Shown: piece after piece, positions 5,949-12,292 of the stretch
Position numbering within the stretch: position 1 is the stretch's first letter
Layout: the number at the start of each line of letters is the position of its first letter
From: Desulfobacterales bacterium
GTDB taxonomy: Bacteria; Desulfobacterota; Desulfobacteria; Desulfobacterales; JAHEIW01
Assembly (NCBI GenBank): GCA_030145015.1
Contig: JAQYWI010000165.1
Coordinates: 1 to 12,575, forward strand
DNA length: 12,575 nt
Direction of reading: 5' to 3'
Notes under the pieces: model-generated
Database searches by the model: none
Told to the model about the DNA's origin: nothing
The model's input: the letters and a program-made list of their open reading frames with translations, nothing else
Translations under genes and position numbers: made by a program

Positions 5949-7121
5949 TCAGCGCGACAGCAGCTGTCGGGCAAATTTACGAATGTCTTCTTCGCCGGCG
6001 GCATAGCAGTTGTTGTAGCTCATGGATGTATTCTCAGATGAATGGATGACATCAACAAAGCGTTCCAGATCATCCTCGCAGAGCCCATCCTGCTTAAGCG
6101 ATATTGCCATGCCGGTGCGGCGGATAAAATCACTGAAGGCCTGTGCGCCCATTTTTGCCAGATCTTCAGAAGATTCAGTGCCGGGTTGAACGCCCAATGC
6201 CACCGCAATATCAGCATGGGCTTCGATCGCCGTCGCTGCATTTTTCGGGAAAACCACATCCAATGCCAATGTCACGGCTCTACCGTGATGGATACCGGCG
6301 ATGGTTCCCAGCGCATGGCCAATGCTGTGCGCAAGGCCTGTGCCGGCACCATCTATCGCCATCCCCGCCAGGGTCGACGCAATCAGGAGCTTGCCGCGGA
6401 CACCCAAATCTTGCGGGTGCTCAATGGCTTTCTCAAGGTTTTGAATTCCGAGCCGGATGGCATGCAGGCCGAATGACTGGGTCAGCGGATGACTTTTTTT
6501 TACCGTGCAAGCCTCAATGGCATGCACCATGGCATCCAAACCGGTTGCAGCCGTGAGAGATTCAGGCAAGCTTAGCGTTAATTCCGGATCGAGGATCACG
6601 AGGTCGGCAGCGAGTTCATGCCCCCAGGCCCAAACTTTACGATTCTCGGAGTTGGTAAATACCGCCGTGCGGGTTACCTCCGCTCCGGTACCGGCAGTCG
6701 TGGGGAGCAAGGCGATGTTTGCGGCCTTGGGAGGCAGCGGGTTGGCTGTGAGGGCATAATATTCCGCTCCCTGGTCAGCGGAGGCCAGGACGGTTGCTAA
6801 TTTAGCAACGTCAAGGGCGGAACCACCACCCAGACCGATAACTGCGGATGGCCTGGCGGTTCGGATCAACTTTGCGGCAGTATCAAGCGACATTGTGGAA
6901 GGCTCGCCGGTTAAATCGCTGAAAAGATCAACAGTAAACCCATTCTTTTTCAGCGAAGCTGCGGCCATGTCAGTATGACCCGCGCCGACAACGCCCGGGT
7001 CACTGATCATCACAACTCTTTTTTCATCACATCGGGGTGCAATTTCTTCGCCGATCTTTGCGGCCAGACCGCAACCGAATTTTATTGAAGGAGTTAAATT
7101 GTAGGTAAAGGATGGGTTCAT
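5949..7121 (-). CDS. Iron-containing alcohol dehydrogenase
   Basis: A 390-residue group III (Fe-dependent) NAD(P)-linked dehydrogenase. The nucleotide-binding domain carries GGGSALDVAK (98-107) and TTAGTGAEVT (141-150). The metal site is complete: D196 and H200 in GLDAMVHAIEA, H265 in AHSIGHA, and H279 in GIHHG. This spacing matches lactaldehyde-reductase-like members, and the length is normal. The family oxidises or reduces small alcohols, aldehydes and hydroxy acids; maleylacetate reductases are a related branch. In this operon it would carry out the redox step linked to the enolase- and racemase-family enzymes encoded after it. It is the first gene of the minus-strand operon, so the promoter should lie between 7122 and about 7210. 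The ribosome site (purine-rich GGAAGAAAGCAG) is weak. Its substrate is not known. Confidence 0.92.
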   Translation of the reverse strand: MNPSFTYNLTPSIKFGCGLAAKIGEEIAPRCDEKRVVMISDPGVVGAGHTDMAAASLKKNGFTVDLFSDLTGEPSTMSLDTAAKLIRTARPSAVIGLGGGSALDVAKLATVLASADQGAEYYALTANPLPPKAANIALLPTTAGTGAEVTRTAVFTNSENRKVWAWGHELAADLVILDPELTLSLPESLTAATGLDAMVHAIEACTVKKSHPLTQSFGLHAIRLGIQNLEKAIEHPQDLGVRGKLLIASTLAGMAIDGAGTGLAHSIGHALGTIAGIHHGRAVTLALDVVFPKNAATAIEAHADIAVALGVQPGTESSEDLAKMGAQAFSDFIRRTGMAISLKQDGLCEDDLERFVDVIHSSENTSMSYNNCYAAGEEDIRKFARQLLSR

Positions 7122-7169
7122 TAAATTTTCTGCTTTCTTCCGCTGATTATGATGTTGTGCGTTAGCGGA

Positions 7170-7200
7170 TGTTATGTTTTCTCTAACAGAAATACTTCTG
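7170..7200. promoter_or_regulatory. Possible operator upstream of the dehydrogenase operon
   Basis: Two small overlapping inverted repeats lie 49-79 bases before the dehydrogenase start: TGTTA (7170-7174) with TAACA (7184-7188), and CAGAA (7187-7191) with TTCTG (7196-7200). The position suits a repressor or activator site for the catabolic operon. No regulator gene is present in the window, and short inverted repeats of this size arise by chance, so the call is weak. Confidence 0.25.
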
Positions 7201-7201
7201 T

Positions 7202-7224
7202 AAGGTTCAGAGGTTCTGGGTTCA
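7202..7224 (+). repeat. 23-bp inverted repeat flanking the permease, left copy
   Basis: The segment (AAGGTTCAGAGGTTCTGGG and four more bases) is an exact reverse complement of 8889-8911, on the other side of the DMT permease gene. It belongs to a short GGTTCA-type repeat family; further partial units follow at 7225-7231 and, inverted, at 7337-7353 (AACCTCTGAACCTTTGAAC). Confidence 0.75.
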
Positions 7225-7480
7225 GGGTTCCAAAAATTCAGGCCTCGAGCATATCGAGGGGAGTTCGTCGCAGGCTGGCTGTTGGCGTCTCTCCTCTGCC
7301 AGCCGACATCACATCTGCTCTGTAGCTGTTATTGATTTAACCTCTGAACCTTTGAACCATGAGGCTGACACCGGAAACCTCAGGCATTACGACTTTAGCA
7401 GCATCTTTGTGGGACATGACAATAGTAGCCATGGTCCGTAATTCTGACATATCAAAGTTCAATAGGCAATTGGAGTGATG

Positions 7481-7509
7481 TTGTCAAAAAATTTAATTCA
7501 CCTTTAAAT
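7481..7509 (+). promoter_or_regulatory. Candidate sigma70-type promoter of the permease gene
   Basis: TTGTCA (7481-7486) and TTAAAT (7504-7509) are separated by 17 bases and lie about 130 bases before the permease start. A second, less ideal pair is TTGCTA (7546-7551) with TATAAA (7567-7572), at 15-base spacing. The region is AT-rich, so matches like these are expected by chance and neither is certain. Confidence 0.25.
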
Positions 7510-7602
7510 TTTTCATACACACCCTTAATACCCGATTTTATCCCGTTGCTATTTAGTGTTACCTGATATAAACTCTCTGGCTCCTTTTTCGAATCTATAT
7601 TA

Positions 7603-7616
7603 AAGAAGATCTTCTT
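7603..7616. promoter_or_regulatory. Perfect 14-bp palindrome upstream of the permease
   Basis: AAGAAGATCTTCTT is fully self-complementary and ends 22 bases before the permease start codon, in the expected leader or promoter-proximal region. It could be an operator for a dimeric regulator. Without a loop it is unlikely to be a stable RNA hairpin. Confidence 0.35.
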
Positions 7617-7638
7617 CCTTAACAAGTTTTTTGGAGCA

Positions 7639-8571
7639 ATGGAAAGACAGAATATTAATAATCAGGATTTTTCCTTTTTCGTCGGTGTTTTTACGGCCTT
7701 TTTGTGCGTGATTTTTGGTTCCAATGCGGTGGCCATAAAATTTTCGTTTTCCGGGCTTGGCGTATTTACCACCGCTGCAATTCGATTCAGTATAGCGACT
7801 ATTGCAATTTACATCTGGGCCAAGGCTACCGGGCACTCTTTAATGCTTAAAAAAGGCCAATTGGGTCAGCTTCTGATTCTGGCTGCACTTTTTGCGGTCC
7901 AGTTGTCTATGTTTTATTTCGGACTCAGTAAATCCAATGCCTCCCGCGGCACATTGATCGTTAATCTTCTTCCGTTTTGGATTCTGTTTTTAGCTCATTT
8001 TTTCATACCCGGTGATCGAATTACGCGGCGGAAATTTTTTGGTATTCTCTTGGGTTTTGGCGGGGTTGCTTTTATGTTCGCAGAAAAGCAAGGTGTAACG
8101 GCCGACTTCAGAACAGGGGATCTTATTATTCTTTCAGCCACCGTCATCTGGTCTTGCAGCGTAATTTATCTGAAACGAATCATCAACGCCTTCAGCGCAT
8201 TTCAAATTACCTTTTATTCAATGGTTTTTGCAGTGCCTGTCTTTTTGCTGGAAGCCCTTTTGTGGGATGCGCCCATGGTATCTAAACTGGATTTTAAGAT
8301 TATCGGCGCGGTGTTATACCAGAGCCTGATAACCGCTACGTTCGGGTTCGTTACCTGGAACATGTTGCTTCAAAAATACGGGGCTGTTGCCTTACATTCG
8401 TTTATATTTATCATGCCGATCGCCGGCGTGGCCCTGGGAGGACTGCTGCTGGGAGAACCGATCACTTCCAAGCTGTTAATTGCCCTGGCATTAATTGTAG
8501 CGGGCATTCTGGTTGTACATTTGAAACCCCGCAAAGAGGCGCCGGTATATCCGATTCGGAAGGGGATTTAA
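7639..8571 (+). CDS. EamA-family (DMT superfamily) transporter
   Basis: Inner-membrane permease of 310 residues, the usual size for the two-domain EamA/drug-metabolite-transporter family, with about ten hydrophobic helices in two fivefold repeats. Members mostly export amino acids or other metabolites, or take up small solutes; the substrate is not predictable. Typical features are an early FGSNAVAIKFSF segment in helix 1-2, LSKSNASRGTLIVNLLPFWILFLAHFFIPGDRIT ending the first repeat (about 95-130; the loop residues PGDRIT are typical), and LLLGEPIT (about 273-280) in the second. The C-terminus is short and basic (HLKPRKEA). The ATG at 7639 has GGAG only two bases upstream, an unusually tight spacing, but no better in-frame start is visible and residues 1-12 form a plausible cytoplasmic tail. 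It stands alone between repeat-rich regions. Confidence 0.9.
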   Translation: MERQNINNQDFSFFVGVFTAFLCVIFGSNAVAIKFSFSGLGVFTTAAIRFSIATIAIYIWAKATGHSLMLKKGQLGQLLILAALFAVQLSMFYFGLSKSNASRGTLIVNLLPFWILFLAHFFIPGDRITRRKFFGILLGFGGVAFMFAEKQGVTADFRTGDLIILSATVIWSCSVIYLKRIINAFSAFQITFYSMVFAVPVFLLEALLWDAPMVSKLDFKIIGAVLYQSLITATFGFVTWNMLLQKYGAVALHSFIFIMPIAGVALGGLLLGEPITSKLLIALALIVAGILVVHLKPRKEAPVYPIRKGI

Positions 8572-8585
8572 GTCGCCACAAAATT

Positions 8586-8927
8586 CAGGTGTCAGGTTTC
8601 GGGTGTCAGAGGAGTGGCTTCTTGCTACTGGCTGCTTGCTTCTTGCTGCTGGCCGACCCAGAGACAAGCAGCCAGGAACCAGTGACAAGAGACCAGAGAG
8701 TATAGTTAAATAGTTGATTAGTTGAGTAGTCAATTCGTCAGAGGACCCAAGATTTAGCTAAATGGTCAAGTAGTTGAATAGTCAAATCGCCAAATGGTTT
8801 AAATCCTATAACTAATTGACTATTTAACCATTCGACCAATTAACGAATCGACTAAACTCACGGACCAGGAGCCAGAGGCCCGAACCTTTGAACCCAGAAC
8901 CTCTGAACCTTGAACCTTGAACCTTTT
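8586..8927. repeat. Layered short-repeat arrays with inverted arms
   Basis: Almost the whole 350-bp gap after the permease is built of degenerate short repeats. Block A (8586-8610): GGTGTCAG/GGGTGTCAG units. Block B: CTTGCT-CTGGCTG units (8618-8653), followed by their reverse-complement form (8661-8697, ACAAGCAGCCAGG and related). Block C: TAGTTGA/AGTCAA units (8703-8800), followed by their inverse (8810-8856, TTGACTATTTAACCATTCG and related). Block D: TGAACCT-type units (8881-8927), whose inverse partner lies on the other side of the permease at 7202-7231. Each block can fold on itself. No coding potential is evident. Confidence 0.75.
8889..8911 (-). repeat. 23-bp inverted repeat flanking the permease, right copy
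   Basis: Exact reverse complement of 7202-7224. Further GAACCTT units continue to 8927, next to the stop codon of the small minus-strand gene. Confidence 0.75.
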
Positions 8928-9168
8928 ATTTTATATCTACGATAGACTTGCGTACATCATTCAACGCTGCAGAGGCTTTCAGAAGGCTCTTGTTAAGAAC
9001 ATCGTATTCGGACTGGTCAATCCGTTTTGCATGCAGCAGGCGGTTTAATTTGCCCAGATATCTTAAAACCGTACGATTATAATCATTGCAAATAATTCCC
9101 AGATCCTCAAAATATTCGATGACTTCCCGTTTCCAGGATTTGTCGGCTTTTATTTCGATCGTATCCAT
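8926..9168 (-). CDS. Small hypothetical protein
   Basis: An 80-residue protein (81 if the ATG at 9171 is used) with no recognised family. It is charged and predicted to be mainly helical, with no membrane segment or signal peptide. It begins with IEIKADKSWKREVIEYFEDLGI and continues as two helical stretches (YNRTVLRYLGKLNRLLHAKRI, then a DQSEYDVLNKSLLKASAAL region). A small cytoplasmic helical protein, perhaps a partner or adaptor, is the most that can be said. A GGGAG ribosome site lies three bases before the first ATG and six before the second, which favours 9168. Its stop codon touches the end of the short-repeat array. No operon partner lies close by. Confidence 0.55.
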   Translation of the reverse strand: MDTIEIKADKSWKREVIEYFEDLGIICNDYNRTVLRYLGKLNRLLHAKRIDQSEYDVLNKSLLKASAALNDVRKSIVDIK

Positions 9169-9171
9169 CAT

Positions 9172-9585
9172 AAGCTCCCTTTAACTCCCAATTATTCCAA
9201 CGCTCCCGTTCGCGCATTCAACCGTTATAGGTGTTGGCCACTATCCGGCCTTCATTTCAGAAGCTACGACTCCCAAACGGCAAACATAGGCTGAGTTTGT
9301 GCTGCACATAAAACGGAAAAACGACTTTCGCTTCTGTGTCGCAGGGAGCTGTTGGTCTATAATCTATATCGGTCCTCGAAGCTCGAAACTTAAAACAAAC
9401 CTCGCCGAAAATTCTGTCCGCCGTTCTTTAAAAAGGGCGGCGTATCCTCCTTAAACTATTAGAGATGTTGTCGAAATCCCTAAAGTATTTGGCCCATATG
9501 GTCGAAATCAAATCTAGCAGCAGTGGAAAAGGGCAGATTGAATATTGCATTTCTGCCCGAACACCGACAGGAGGAGATAAGAGCC
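9172..9585. other. Intergenic region between divergent small genes
   Basis: No gene is supported in this 410-bp region. It holds a hairpin CCGCC (9418-9422) with GGCGG (9436-9440), a nine-base direct repeat GTCGAAATC (9470-9478 and 9501-9509, exactly 31 bases apart), and a leader hairpin at 9531-9558. The promoter of the plus-strand gene should lie here but no clear -35/-10 pair is seen. Confidence 0.5.
9531..9558 (+). promoter_or_regulatory. Leader hairpin upstream of the 174-aa gene
   Basis: GGGCAGA (9531-9537) and TCTGCCC (9552-9558) form a perfect seven-pair stem around a 14-base AT-rich loop. It ends about 11 bases before the AGGAGGA ribosome site of the gene starting at 9586. It could affect translation or message stability; no known riboswitch class is recognised. 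Confidence 0.4.
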
Positions 9586-10110
9586 ATGAAACAATATAAT
9601 CTGGTCTTTGAGGGTGCCGTGTCCGACGGTCGTAAAGTCGAGGAGGTGAAATCAAACCTGGCCACTTTATTCAAAGTGGACGAGAATAAAATCGATCACC
9701 TTTTCACAGCACCATCGGCGGTGATAAAAAAGAACATAAATTATGATGTGGCCATGCAATATCAGCACGCTCTGAAGAAGGCCGGCGCAATTTGTAAGGT
9801 TACAGAAGTTATTGAAAATATCGACCAACAGGCAGTAGAAGCACCCGGCCCGCCACCACTTCCCCAATCTGCCGGCATTCAAATGGTCGGAGGTGTTACC
9901 CTACCTGCGCAAGAAACCGACATCCAAGAGCATTCTGAACCAAAGGCCAAGTCCGGAGTAGGGGATATCATTGCCGGAGTTGTTCTTATCGGTATTGGTC
10001 TGGCGTTTGGAGGCTCGGTTTTTACTGGTAATCCCGGGCTACTGGATTATTTTTTTGACGGTCTCGGACTATTTTGGATCGGCAAAGGTATATACAAGCT
10101 CGTGCACTAG
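9586..10110 (+). CDS. Hypothetical protein with conserved N-terminal domain and hydrophobic C-terminus
   Basis: A 174-residue protein. Residues 1-75 (MKQYNLVFEGAVSDG, then VEEVKSNLATLFKVDENKIDHLF, then VIKKNINYDVAMQYQHALKKAGAICKV) form a compact alpha/beta-looking domain. From general familiarity it recurs at the N-terminus of assorted proteobacterial membrane proteins with no assigned function. A proline-rich linker (about 85-125) follows, then two hydrophobic stretches (about 126-145 and 150-170) separated by a short GNPG turn, suggesting membrane anchoring with the N-domain in the cytoplasm. The start at 9586 is preferred over the in-frame ATG at 9523 because AGGAGGA lies upstream at normal spacing and the 21 extra residues would run through the leader hairpin. 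It is probably transcribed alone. Confidence 0.75.
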   Translation: MKQYNLVFEGAVSDGRKVEEVKSNLATLFKVDENKIDHLFTAPSAVIKKNINYDVAMQYQHALKKAGAICKVTEVIENIDQQAVEAPGPPPLPQSAGIQMVGGVTLPAQETDIQEHSEPKAKSGVGDIIAGVVLIGIGLAFGGSVFTGNPGLLDYFFDGLGLFWIGKGIYKLVH

Positions 10111-10418
10111 AACTTATCTCAAAAATGCATTTAACACCCGATTGTAAAGTTTTAAAGCTATAAAAAGTGCTTACAACAAATGAGCTAAAATTTAAAATGA
10201 TCTAAAATGCCTAAAATTAGGGTTTCGCTCGCGCTCCGTCTTTTTTAATTGGTGCAAATCCTTATTTCTGGAAGGCGGCGATGGCAGTTGCTGTGCCGCC
10301 CTCAATGGCTTTAAACCCATCTTATCGGGCCAGACTGTGGGTCTTTATCCGTAATCTTTACATCGACCGCCAGATGATATAGGGTTTCTTTCACCAAACA
10401 GAAAGGAGGGTGAAGATT
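10111..10418. other. Intergenic region with repeat copy and hairpin
   Basis: About 300 bp without a supported gene. The first half is AT-rich and contains the second copy of the dispersed repeat (10203-10219) plus a TAAAGTTTTAAAGC segment near 10145 that resembles the end of the 153-bp palindrome (TAAAGTGGTTTTAAAGC). A GC-rich hairpin follows, GGCGGC (10274-10279) with GCCGCC (10295-10300). The last part is an ordinary leader ending in a strong ribosome site. Confidence 0.5.
10203..10219 (-). repeat. AT-rich dispersed repeat, copy 2
   Basis: TAAAATGCCTAAAATTA is the exact reverse complement of 3792-3808. On the minus strand it is followed by GATCAT and then TAGCTCATTT, matching the order of features in copy 1 with indels. 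Confidence 0.55.
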
Positions 10419-10796
10419 ATGCCCACTCCCATCATAATTAAAATCGGTGAGGTTGAGCTTAAAGGTGAATTTAACGACACGCCCGCCGGCCAGGCTGCGG
10501 CGGAAGCACTGCCTTTCGAGTGGAGCGGCAGCCGCTGGGGTGATGAATATTACGGCCCGCCGACTGTGGATTTAGGGGATCATCCCGGTGAGAAGGGCGC
10601 GGTGATGAATGTTGGTGATTTAGGCTGGCACGCGCCTAATCAATGGTTTTGCCTGTTTTTCGGTCCCACTCCGGCCAGCAGCGGAGAGGAACCTACAGCT
10701 GCGGTTCCCATTTTGACGGTGGGTAACGTACAGGGTGACTGGGAAACACTCAGAGACATGGGCGGCGCCATTACGGCAAGATTGGAAAAAGCCTGA
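10419..10796 (+). CDS. Cyclophilin-like fold protein
   Basis: A 125-residue cytoplasmic protein resembling the small stand-alone cyclophilin-like beta-barrel family (TM1367-like). Matching features are the opening strand IIIKIGEVELKGEFNDTPAG, the ALPFEW-GSRWGDEYYG segment (about 31-46), a central ...GDLGWHAPNQWFCLFFGPTP (about 66-86), and the ending VGNVQGDWETLRDMGGAI. The family's biochemical role is not established; prolyl isomerase activity is uncertain because key cyclophilin residues differ. The ATG at 10419 is chosen: AGGAGG (10404-10409) is nine bases upstream, while the in-frame GTG at 10410 directly abuts that ribosome site. It converges on the YHS-domain gene with a shared terminator between them. 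Confidence 0.82.
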   Translation: MPTPIIIKIGEVELKGEFNDTPAGQAAAEALPFEWSGSRWGDEYYGPPTVDLGDHPGEKGAVMNVGDLGWHAPNQWFCLFFGPTPASSGEEPTAAVPILTVGNVQGDWETLRDMGGAITARLEKA

Positions 10797-10800
10797 TCGC

Positions 10801-10843
10801 AAAAACCATGATGATCAGCGCGGGGACAACGGTGGTTTTTCTT
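10801..10843. terminator. Bidirectional terminator between convergent genes
   Basis: AAAAACCA (10801-10808) and TGGTTTTT (10833-10840) form an eight-pair stem with A and T tracts on opposite sides. It lies in the 63-bp gap between the convergent cyclophilin-like and YHS genes, so it can serve both transcripts. The loop is long (24 bases). Confidence 0.6.
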
Positions 10844-10859
10844 TCCCGATATTATGGGG

Positions 10860-11117
10860 TTAATGGCATTTCATCGATTTTCCCCCGGTCGCTTTCTGAA
10901 GCCTCGCCATATAGCGACCCCACAAACCCTTAGGTTTGTCGCATTCCGGTTTTAGAAACTTTTTAGGATTCTCCACAAAAGCTTTACGGCAGCCCTCGGC
11001 ACAGAAATAATAATGTTCTCCTTCAATGGTCGCTACGATTTCTGTTGTCCTGGGATCTACGGACATACCGCACACCGGATCGATTGCGGATTTCTCTGAC
11101 GTCGTTTGCTTCATCAT
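10860..11117 (-). CDS. YHS domain-containing protein
   Basis: An 85-residue protein with a single YHS (TRASH-like) metal-binding domain at about 12-56: IDPVCGMSVD (C16), EGEHYYFCAEGC (C39 and C43) and KAFVENPKKFL. These domains occur in copper and heavy-metal ATPases and in stand-alone metal-binding proteins, so a soluble metal-binding or metal-delivery role is likely. The tail (about 60-85) is basic and ends KCH, which adds a possible ligand pair. The start at 11117 is chosen because GGAG lies six bases upstream; the longer reading from 11156 has no such support. The following ATG at 11114 is also possible. The nearby DUF6488-like gene may belong to the same metal-related context. Confidence 0.87.
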   Translation of the reverse strand: MMKQTTSEKSAIDPVCGMSVDPRTTEIVATIEGEHYYFCAEGCRKAFVENPKKFLKPECDKPKGLWGRYMARLQKATGGKSMKCH

Positions 11118-11827
11118 ACTAATCTCCATTTCATGCGCTTCTAAATGATATACCACGCATACAAAACTATAAACCTTCTCTTCTAATATAATAACGACCG
11201 ATCACCAGGAAGCAAGTGACTCTGCGAAGTTTCGGCCGGAGACAGCGGCATTGGGCTTCCGAATTTGTGGTTCTTTAAGTGGATATATTTTACGCGGTTG
11301 GTAAGGATTCGACAGGAAAGATGCGAATTTTTTATCCACTTTAGTGTTTGCAAACCAACGGCAGAGATCCATTATTTTGCGGCGGGTTGTCGGTTTCATG
11401 CTTAAAACGTATAATAATCAAATAGTTAAATAACTTTGCACCCTTTGTCAAACACTTGGTACAGGACTTGCTCCATGTTGAGCTACCCATCGGGATTAAA
11501 ATGATTATATTAGCTTATCGAAATTGGGTTCATGGAGTTATGGCATGAGGCCGGGGAATGATGGCGTTCGATAGATATGGCGGCAGCCGGTGCCTAAACG
11601 ACCCTTTTTATGATATTTGAAGGGATGCAGAATTAGAGATAAATCCCGGTTTGAAACCGTCAAGCTGTTTTTGAGGTCCGAACGCATACGATTGTATCTT
11701 TCAATTTCACAGCCCCATTCCGCTTCTGATTTTTCTCGGTTTGTATCCGAATCATCGATGCGCATCTATAAATTTGATTATCTTCATACAATTTAAGATC
11801 CAATGACTTGAAAAGGAGATGATGGAT
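11118..11827. other. Gene-poor region
   Basis: Roughly 700 bp without a convincing gene. Two short minus-strand frames (11202-11399, 65 codons; 11538-11765, 75 codons) have no good ribosome site and no recognisable content. They may be remnants or chance. Sequence around 11400-11440 is AT-rich with a TATTATAC-like stretch on the minus strand. No repeats shared with other parts of the window were noticed. The region ends in the AAAAGGAG ribosome site of the next gene. Confidence 0.45.
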
Positions 11828-12187
11828 ATGTCTATGCTAAATACAGATAGAGTAAAGACCGCCGCGGGTATCTTTTCTTTACTGGTTGTGTTTTTGATTT
11901 TGGCATCCGTTGCTTTCAGCCATGGCGGCAAACACGCTCAGGGGGAATTTTCGCACCTGCAAGCGCTGAAAAAGGCAACTGAACTATATGATCAACTAAT
12001 CGGAAAAGGAAAATTGGATCAAAATTGGGAAAATAAGCTTTCCCAGGTTGATGTATTCAAACGGGAAAAAGACAATAAAAGCGAAATTGTGGTGTCCTTT
12101 CATCGTACCGGTGGTGATCCGAAAACTGTCTATATTTTCCTTAATGCCAGCGGTAAGTATTCCGGGTCCAACTTTACCGGAGAATAG
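11828..12187 (+). CDS. DUF6488-like exported small protein
   Basis: A 119-residue protein with an N-terminal signal peptide or anchor (about 9-30: AAGIFSLLVVFLILASVAFS), followed by SHGGKHAQGE, a short His-containing stretch. A soluble domain follows: AL-KATELYDQLIGKGKLDQNW, then KSEIVVSFH, and finally VYIFLNASGKYSGSNFTGE. The layout (HGG after the signal, a helix ending GKLD-W, a strand, then YxFL...G.Y..NFTG) matches what I recall of DUF6488, a family often found near metal-efflux genes. That family assignment is from memory and not checked. It is probably periplasmic. The start at 11828 gives GGAG nine bases upstream; the ATGs at 11819 and 11822 are too close to the ribosome site. A membrane-protein gene follows 105 bp later. 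Confidence 0.72.
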   Translation: MSMLNTDRVKTAAGIFSLLVVFLILASVAFSHGGKHAQGEFSHLQALKKATELYDQLIGKGKLDQNWENKLSQVDVFKREKDNKSEIVVSFHRTGGDPKTVYIFLNASGKYSGSNFTGE

Positions 12188-12292
12188 ATCTATAGAGAAT
12201 TAATTGGGTTTGAAGAAAATTTTTCACGGAACATGCTGATTGTTAAAAGTTTTTCTGCCCGCTATTGGCGTTTTTAGTTGATCAGGAGATTT

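Larger units (their letters stand above)
7122..7638. other. Divergent intergenic region with repeats and hairpins
   Basis: This 517-bp region separates the minus-strand dehydrogenase operon from the plus-strand permease and should hold both promoters. It contains a GGTTCAGAGG-type repeat (7202-7224) whose inverse-orientation relatives lie at 7337-7353 and 8881-8925. Simple hairpins include CCTCGA/TCGAGG (7243-7248, 7254-7259) and GGCTGGC/GCCAGCC (7273-7279, 7298-7304). Towards the permease it becomes AT-rich and carries a 14-base palindrome. No gene is supported. Confidence 0.6.

Noticed and set aside
8586..8927. CRISPR array
   Set aside because: Repeats are short, degenerate and irregular, with no constant repeat length, no unique spacers and no cas genes.
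9523..9585. Upstream ATG for the 174-aa protein
   Set aside because: It lacks a ribosome site and runs through a hairpin; the ATG at 9586 has AGGAGGA at good spacing.
11202..11399. 65-codon minus-strand frame
   Set aside because: No ribosome site, no known motif, and size expected by chance; possibly a remnant.
11538..11765. 75-codon minus-strand frame
   Set aside because: No ribosome site and no recognisable content; kept only as part of the gene-poor region.
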